Shown here one piece after another: positions 5,417-10,833 of a stretch of 10,833 nt of DNA (position 1 is the first letter of the stretch; each line of letters opens with the position of its first letter). A program made the position numbers and the translations under genes. This DNA comes from Mesorhizobium_B sp964242945 (lineage in GTDB: Bacteria; Pseudomonadota; Alphaproteobacteria; Rhizobiales; Rhizobiaceae), in the NCBI GenBank assembly GCA_964242945.1, contig CAXTCF010000131.1, forward strand, positions 1 through 10,833. Direction: 5' to 3'. Below the pieces are notes generated by a model. That model saw only the letters and a list, made by a program, of their open reading frames with translations, searched no databases and was not told the origin of the DNA.

Positions 5417-6490
5417 ATGAACAAGCCGCTCGCCGACCCGACCCTGCAATCCCTGGACCTGCGCTCGCGCGACATTTTCCGGCGCATCGTGGACTCGTTC
5501 CTGAGCGACGGCGAACCGCTGGGGTCGCGCAGCCTGGCGCGCCTGCTGCCTTCCTCGCTGTCGCCGGCCACCGTGCGCAACGTGATGAGCGACCTGGAGC
5601 ATCTCGGCCTCATCTACTCGCCGCACACCTCGGCCGGTCGGCTGCCGACGCAGAAAGGTTTGCGCTTCTTCGTGGACGCCTTCATGGAGCTCGGCTCGCT
5701 GTCCGAGGAGGAGCGGCGCGGCATCGACAAGCAGATGGAAGCCGCGAACACCTCGGCCACGCTGGAATCCATGCTGGCGCAGGCGAGCCAGCTTCTGTCC
5801 GGCATGTCGCGCGGCGCCGGTCTCGTGCTCGCGGCCAAGCAGGACGGCGCACCGCTGAAGCACATCGAGTTCATCCAGCTTGAGCCGACGCGGGGCTTGG
5901 CCGTTCTCGTCTCGCAGACCGGCGAGGTGGAGAACCGCGTCTTCGAGCTTCCCGCGGGCATCACCGCCTCGCAGCTTCAGGAAGCCTCGAACTTCCTCAA
6001 CGGCCACATCCGCGGCCGGACGCTCAACGAGGCGCGCGGCGAGATCACGCGGCTGAAAGCGGAAACGCAGGGGCTGCTCGACACGCTTTCGCAGGAGCTT
6101 GTGGAGCGCGGCCTTGCCGTCTGGGCCGGCGCGGAAACCGGCCTGCCCTCGCGGCTTATCGTACGGGGGCGCGCCAATCTGCTGGAAAACATCACCGCCC
6201 AGGCCGACCTCGACCTGCTGCGCCACCTGTTCGACGACCTAGAAACGCAAGATGGGCTGCTGCAACTCCTCGACCTCGCGGAGGAGGGCTCAGGCGTGCG
6301 CATCTTCATCGGCTCGGAGAACAAGCTGTTTTCCCTGTCGGGCTCCTCGCTGGTTGTCGCCCCCTATCGCGACGGCAACGCCCGCGTCATCGGCGCCCTC
6401 GGCGTGATCGGCCCGACCCGGCTCAACTACGCCCGCATCGTGCCGATGGTAGACTATACCGCCCAGCTTATCTCGCGCATGCTGCGATAG
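5417..6490 (+). CDS. hrcA: Heat-inducible transcription repressor HrcA
   Basis: 357 residues from ATG 5417, typical for alphaproteobacterial HrcA. HrcA binds CIRCE operators and represses groESL and sometimes dnaK genes, with GroEL helping it fold. The N-terminal winged helix is clear: SRDIFRRIVDSFLSDGEPLGSRSLARLLPSSLSPATVRNVMSDLEHLGLIYSPHTSAGRLPT (about 17-78). The rest matches the HrcA effector domain, including FIQLEPTRGLAVLVS, ITASQLQEASNFLN, NLLENI, IFIGSEN and IGPTRLNYARIVPMVDYTA near the C-terminus. The frame stays open to 5315 but the upstream residues are not HrcA-like. The Shine-Dalgarno GAGG is unusually close to the ATG (two bases). No CIRCE (TTAGCACTC-N9-GAGTGCTAA) is seen in the window, so its targets lie elsewhere. 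Confidence 0.95.
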   Translation: MNKPLADPTLQSLDLRSRDIFRRIVDSFLSDGEPLGSRSLARLLPSSLSPATVRNVMSDLEHLGLIYSPHTSAGRLPTQKGLRFFVDAFMELGSLSEEERRGIDKQMEAANTSATLESMLAQASQLLSGMSRGAGLVLAAKQDGAPLKHIEFIQLEPTRGLAVLVSQTGEVENRVFELPAGITASQLQEASNFLNGHIRGRTLNEARGEITRLKAETQGLLDTLSQELVERGLAVWAGAETGLPSRLIVRGRANLLENITAQADLDLLRHLFDDLETQDGLLQLLDLAEEGSGVRIFIGSENKLFSLSGSSLVVAPYRDGNARVIGALGVIGPTRLNYARIVPMVDYTAQLISRMLR

Positions 6491-6606
6491 GAACGGCTTG
6501 CCACGCCGGAACACGCCCTCGACAGCAGTGGACGGATGCCGGACTGGCTCCATGTTCCACACGCGGTTTGGTTGCAAGAGCCGGAAGGGGCAGCGGGAAG
6601 ACAAGC

Positions 6607-7587
6607 ATGGCGGCCCATTCCGGCTCTAAAAAAGTCATCTACGCGGCACTTGCCGGCAACTTCCTGATTGCGGCGACGAAGTTCATCGCCGCCGGCATCA
6701 CAGGCTCCTCGGCGATGCTGTCGGAAGCCATCCACAGCCTTGTCGATACCGGCAACGGCGGCCTCCTGCTCTACGGCCTGAAGCGCGCCGCCCGGCCGCC
6801 CGACCGCACCCATCCTTTCGGCCACGGGCGCGAGGTTTACTTCTGGAGCTTCGTCGTCGCCCTGATGGTGTTCGCGCTCGGCGCCGGCGTTTCGTTCTAT
6901 GAAGGCGTCGTGCACATCCGCCACCCCGAACCGATCGAAAGCCCGACGGTCAACTTCGTGGTGCTCGGCCTTTCGCTGGTCTTCGAAGGCTACTCCTGGA
7001 GCGTGGCGCTGAAGGAATTCCGGCAGTCGAAGGGCGATTTCGGCTGGTGGCAGGCGATCCGCAGGAGCAAGGACCCCTCCGTCTATACCGTGCTGTTCGA
7101 GGACTCGGCGGCGCTTCTCGGCCTGGTCATGGCGCTGGCCGGCATCTCGGCCGCGCTGTACTGGAACATCCCCGAACTGGACGGCGCGGCCTCCATCGGC
7201 ATCGCGGCCCTGCTGGGCGCCACCGCCGTCTTCCTGGCGAGCGAGGCCAAGGGCCTGCTGATGGGCGAGGCGGCCGCGCCGGACGTGCAGGACAGGATCA
7301 TGGCCATTGCCGCCGGCGACCCCGCGGTCGGCAGCGCCAACGGCCTCGTCACCGTGCATCTCGGCCCCGATCAGATCGTGGCTGGGCTGTCCATCGAGTT
7401 CGCCGACGATGCCAGCGTCCAAGAGGTCGAAGCCTGCGTCGAACGCCTGGAAGCCAGGCTGAAGCAGGAGGTGCCGGCCGTCACCGGCTTTTTCGTCAAG
7501 CCGCAGACGCACGGCGCCTTTCAGCGGCGCGAGAAGGCGATCGCGCAGAACAGCGAGCCGCTCCCTGAAGACGGAGCGCCAGCTTGA
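6607..7587 (+). CDS. Cation diffusion facilitator (CDF) family transporter, ZnT9-like
   Basis: 326 residues from ATG 6607; a TTG at 6568 in frame is less likely. The CDF inner-membrane exporters move Zn2+, Fe2+, Mn2+ or similar ions against protons. Six membrane segments can be placed in about residues 10-235, followed by a cytoplasmic domain (about 240-310). The second segment has SEAIHSLVDTGN with H43 and D47 at the metal site, then the family loop HPFGHGREVYFW (70-80). The fifth segment has TVLFEDSAALLGL with E165-D166 in place of the His-x3-Asp of YiiP, which is how I recall the SLC30A9/ZnT9-like branch. There is no His-rich loop. Substrate is not certain. It follows hrcA in the same direction after 116 bases without a visible terminator. 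Confidence 0.9.
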   Translation: MAAHSGSKKVIYAALAGNFLIAATKFIAAGITGSSAMLSEAIHSLVDTGNGGLLLYGLKRAARPPDRTHPFGHGREVYFWSFVVALMVFALGAGVSFYEGVVHIRHPEPIESPTVNFVVLGLSLVFEGYSWSVALKEFRQSKGDFGWWQAIRRSKDPSVYTVLFEDSAALLGLVMALAGISAALYWNIPELDGAASIGIAALLGATAVFLASEAKGLLMGEAAAPDVQDRIMAIAAGDPAVGSANGLVTVHLGPDQIVAGLSIEFADDASVQEVEACVERLEARLKQEVPAVTGFFVKPQTHGAFQRREKAIAQNSEPLPEDGAPA

Positions 7588-7612
7588 AGGGCGCCGCGCC
7601 CGGCTCGGGCCG

Positions 7613-8017
7613 CTAGTAAACCCAGGTATAGGTGCAATCGTAGCCGCTGGGGCAGTAGTCCGCTTGCCAGAAGCTCGGCCTGTTGGCCAAGGGCTGCACC
7701 GTCAGGCGGTCGGCCTTGAGCGGGTCGGCGCCGAGCTCCTTGGCGCGCGCCGCCATCTTCTTAACGTCGAACATAGGCGGCCGCTCCCCTTCCTTGGCGG
7801 CGCTTGTGGCCACCGGGCCGACCGTCGCGAGCAGGCGCGCCGCCACGAGGAGGGCATCGCCGTCTCCCGTCGCCTCCGCGATCTTCGCCAGAGCCACGGC
7901 GGTTTGGACCTTGGCCTGTTCCGCCTTGCGCTCCGGCGTCATCTCCGCCGCGCGCGAACCCCCCGCAGCGCTCAACAGAACAAGCGCCGCCGCGGCTGCC
8001 CGAAAAGAACCTTGCAT
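7613..8017 (-). CDS. Hypothetical secreted or periplasmic protein
   Basis: 134 residues, family not recognised. Residues 1-24 look like a Sec signal peptide: a short basic N-terminus (R6), a hydrophobic AAAAALVLLSAAGG core, and SRA-A-E as cleavage site around 23-25. The mature part is Ala-rich and helical (about 27-75), then FDVKKMAARAKELGADPLKADRL. The tail ends CPSGYDCTYTWVY, with the only two cysteines (C122, C128) likely forming a disulfide, and aromatic residues packed around them. A strong Shine-Dalgarno (GGAGGAAGG on the minus strand) supports ATG 8017. It is convergent with the CDF gene (25 bases between stops) and divergent from cysK. Codon use is like that of its neighbours. Confidence 0.75.
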   Translation of the reverse strand: MQGSFRAAAAALVLLSAAGGSRAAEMTPERKAEQAKVQTAVALAKIAEATGDGDALLVAARLLATVGPVATSAAKEGERPPMFDVKKMAARAKELGADPLKADRLTVQPLANRPSFWQADYCPSGYDCTYTWVY

Positions 8018-8260
8018 GATCCTTCCTCCAATCCAGGCGCGGGCGCTTGCCCTCCGCGGGAGCGGCCGTCAGCCCTGCAACGCCGGGGATTGTGCATAAA
8101 TCGCGGAGTTTGGCAAAGCTGCTTTCCCCATGGGCATCTTCAGGGAAAACCGTTCCGCCGCAATGCTGCCCGCGCAAACAAGGCGCGGCTATGCTTTTCC
8201 TCGTCCGAGCCCTATCTTGGCGTCGAAGCAGGGAGGCTCCTTCAAAAGGGATCGGCAGCC
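8018..8260. other. Divergent intergenic region between the secreted-protein gene and cysK
   Basis: 243 bases that must hold the promoters of both flanking genes. I see no convincing -35/-10 pair, no inverted repeat with a good score and no EcfG motif on either strand. The only firm sites are the two Shine-Dalgarno sequences at its ends: GGAGGAAGG on the minus strand near 8020-8030, and AAGGGA at 8246-8251 on the plus strand. Confidence 0.5.
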
Positions 8261-9238
<978 letters not shown>

Positions 9239-9263
9239 GGGTGGCGAGGGACGGCCGGCGCGA

Positions 9264-10820
9264 TCAGGTCATCCGCACCCGCGGGTCGGCGGTGAGTTCG
9301 AGCAGGTCCAACTCCTCCTCGATCAGATGATAGGCGTTGTCGCCGATCGTGCCGTTCCGCCGCAGTTCCTCCAGCCGGTCGCGGGATGCCGAAACCGCGC
9401 GCGTCTGCAGGACGGAACTGCTCGTCGGCTGTGAGGGCGGCTCCTGCCCCTCGAAACTCTGGCGCGCGCGGTACTCGCGCATCAGCAGGGCCTTGTCCTT
9501 CGAGTCATCCTCCATCTCCAGAGCCTTCAGCGCCGCTCCGGCCGACTCCCGGCGGGCAAGCGCCACCTCGGCTTCCACCGGGCCGTCGTCGGAAAGTCCC
9601 AGCCAAGTCAGCAGCGGCCCCAGCGTCAGGCCCTGGAGGCAAAGCGTCACGAGCACCACGCAGACGGCCGTAAACACCATGGTGTCGCGATGGGGGAAGC
9701 CGGCGGGCAGCGCCAAGGCGGTCGCCAGCGTGACGATGCCCCGCATGCCCGCCCAGGAGACGACCAGCCCGCTGCCCACCGTCACCCGCAGCAGCGGCCG
9801 TCCGCGCACGACAGGCGTGCCGAAGCGCCGGTCCTTCCAGCGCAGCACAACGTTGTACGACATCACCCAGAAAAGCCGGGCGCCGATCACCGTGGCGCAT
9901 ACGGCTGCCGCGAGCACGGCCGTGCCCTCGAAATTCCCGTCGAGGCGTCCGAGCACGGCGCGCAATTGCAGGCCGATCAACAGGAAGGCGAAGGCGTTCA
10001 GCACGAACACGGCAACCTCCCACACCGCATAGGACGCGATGCGCGGCCGTGCGCCGAGCCGCCGCGATACGTTCTGGCCGAGCACCATGCCGTAAACGAC
10101 GACCGTGATGATCGGGGAGAGGTGCAGCGCCTCGGCCACGATCCAAACGAAGAACGTGCTGAGGAACTGGAACAGCACGTTGATCGCCATGTCGGGAAAG
10201 AGCCGGCGGTTGAGCGGCATGATCACGCGCGCCGCCGCCCAGCCGAACAGGACGCTGCCGAATGCCGCCAGGAGAAGCATCGGGGCCGAGTCCAGCAGCG
10301 AAAACGACCCCGCGGCCACCGCGCCGACGGCCAGCCGGTAGATCAGCAGCGCGCTGGCATCGTTGAACAGGCTTTCGCCCTCCAGGATCACCATCAGCCG
10401 GTGCGGCGGCTTCAAGCGGCGCAGCACGGCGGTCGCCGCGGAAGCGTCCGGCGGCGCCACGATCGCACCCAGCGCAATCGCCGCGGCGAGCGAAATGTCC
10501 GGCATCACCCACCGCGTCACTACCGCCACAGCCGCCACCGTCAGCACAACCGCGAGAACAGCGAGCCGGATGACGGAACCAAGGTTTTCGCGCAGGTCGC
10601 GCGGGCTCGCGTCATAGGAAGCGTCAAGCAGCACCGGCGCCACGAACAGCGTCAGCACCAGTTCGGGGTCGAGGGAAAGCTCCGGCACGCCCGGCAGAAA
10701 CGCCATCCCGACGCCGGCCAGCGCGAGCATCGCGGGGTAGGGCACGGCAATCCGGTCCGCCAGCGACGACAGCAGCGCCGCGACGAGAAGAAGACCGATG
10801 GTGATCTCAAAAATTTCCAC
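9264..10820 (-). CDS. CPA1-family Na+/H+ antiporter
   Basis: 518 residues. Roughly twelve hydrophobic segments occupy residues 5-420, then a charged cytoplasmic tail of about 100 residues (from LGLSDDGPVEAEVALARRES to ADPRVRMT). The transport core is visible: GAIVAPPDASAATAVLRRLKPP (about 118-139, D125) followed by ILEGESLFNDASALL with the ion-binding N153-D154 pair of the CPA1 family. MRGIVTLATALALP is the late conserved segment. It exports Na+ or K+ in exchange for protons and serves pH and salt balance; ion preference cannot be read off. GTG 10820 gives MEIFEI, a natural start for the family, but only 13 bases of upstream sequence are present and they contain no in-frame stop, so an earlier start cannot be excluded. 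Convergent with cysK, 25 bases apart. Confidence 0.92.
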   Translation of the reverse strand: MEIFEITIGLLLVAALLSSLADRIAVPYPAMLALAGVGMAFLPGVPELSLDPELVLTLFVAPVLLDASYDASPRDLRENLGSVIRLAVLAVVLTVAAVAVVTRWVMPDISLAAAIALGAIVAPPDASAATAVLRRLKPPHRLMVILEGESLFNDASALLIYRLAVGAVAAGSFSLLDSAPMLLLAAFGSVLFGWAAARVIMPLNRRLFPDMAINVLFQFLSTFFVWIVAEALHLSPIITVVVYGMVLGQNVSRRLGARPRIASYAVWEVAVFVLNAFAFLLIGLQLRAVLGRLDGNFEGTAVLAAAVCATVIGARLFWVMSYNVVLRWKDRRFGTPVVRGRPLLRVTVGSGLVVSWAGMRGIVTLATALALPAGFPHRDTMVFTAVCVVLVTLCLQGLTLGPLLTWLGLSDDGPVEAEVALARRESAGAALKALEMEDDSKDKALLMREYRARQSFEGQEPPSQPTSSSVLQTRAVSASRDRLEELRRNGTIGDNAYHLIEEELDLLELTADPRVRMT

Positions 10821-10833
10821 GCGGCACGATCTA

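Noticed and set aside
6568..6606. Upstream TTG extension of the CDF transporter
   Set aside because: The 13 added residues (VARAGRGSGKTS-like) are not typical of the family, and ATG 6607 with GGAAG upstream is the better start.
7598..7610. GCCCG-GCT-CGGGC hairpin between the converging CDF and secreted-protein genes
   Set aside because: The stem is only 5 bp with a 3-base loop and no T-run follows on either strand, so I do not call it a terminator.

Overview
The window is GC-rich (roughly 65% by eye) and fully chromosomal in character. It carries housekeeping genes of an alphaproteobacterium. Protein sequences, the rph-rdgB-hemW cluster facing hrcA, and a CCCCTCTC..GAGGGG-type intergenic repeat point to Hyphomicrobiales (Rhizobiales), most like the Mesorhizobium/Aminobacter/Nitratireductor side. 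This assignment is from recognition, not a search. No mobile element, phage gene, CRISPR array, rRNA or tRNA is visible.

Layout. (1) 1-47: structured intergenic repeat cut by the window edge. (2) 74-1772, minus strand: an operon reading half-size EamA/DMT transporter -> rsmI -> yraN, tightly packed, with rsmI and yraN overlapping by 8 bp. (3) 1773-2214: a 442-bp stretch that holds a complete small plus-strand transcription unit: a GGAAC-N16-CGTT promoter matching the EcfG general-stress-response consensus, a good Shine-Dalgarno, a 53-codon ORF (1989-2150) and a rho-independent terminator. (4) 2215-5165, minus strand: rph -> VOC-family protein -> rdgB -> hemW, with junctions of 3 bp, 3 bp and a 4-bp TTGA overlap, so almost certainly one operon. 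(5) 5166-5416: divergent intergenic region with three adjacent inverted repeats and a possible hrcA promoter. (6) 5417-7587, plus strand: hrcA, then a cation diffusion facilitator transporter. The usual grpE neighbour is absent. (7) 7613-8017, minus: a small predicted secreted protein of unknown function. (8) 8261-9238, plus: cysK. (9) 9264-10820, minus: CPA1-type Na+/H+ antiporter, starting 13 bp from the right edge.

Together the genes cover RNA maturation and modification (rph, rsmI), nucleotide-pool cleaning (rdgB), a heme-binding radical-SAM-type protein (hemW), heat-shock repression (hrcA), metal and sodium/proton transport, and cysteine synthesis. Most of the window is ordinary core genome. 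The part most worth following up is the small stress-type transcription unit at 1937-2204, which a standard annotation would probably miss.
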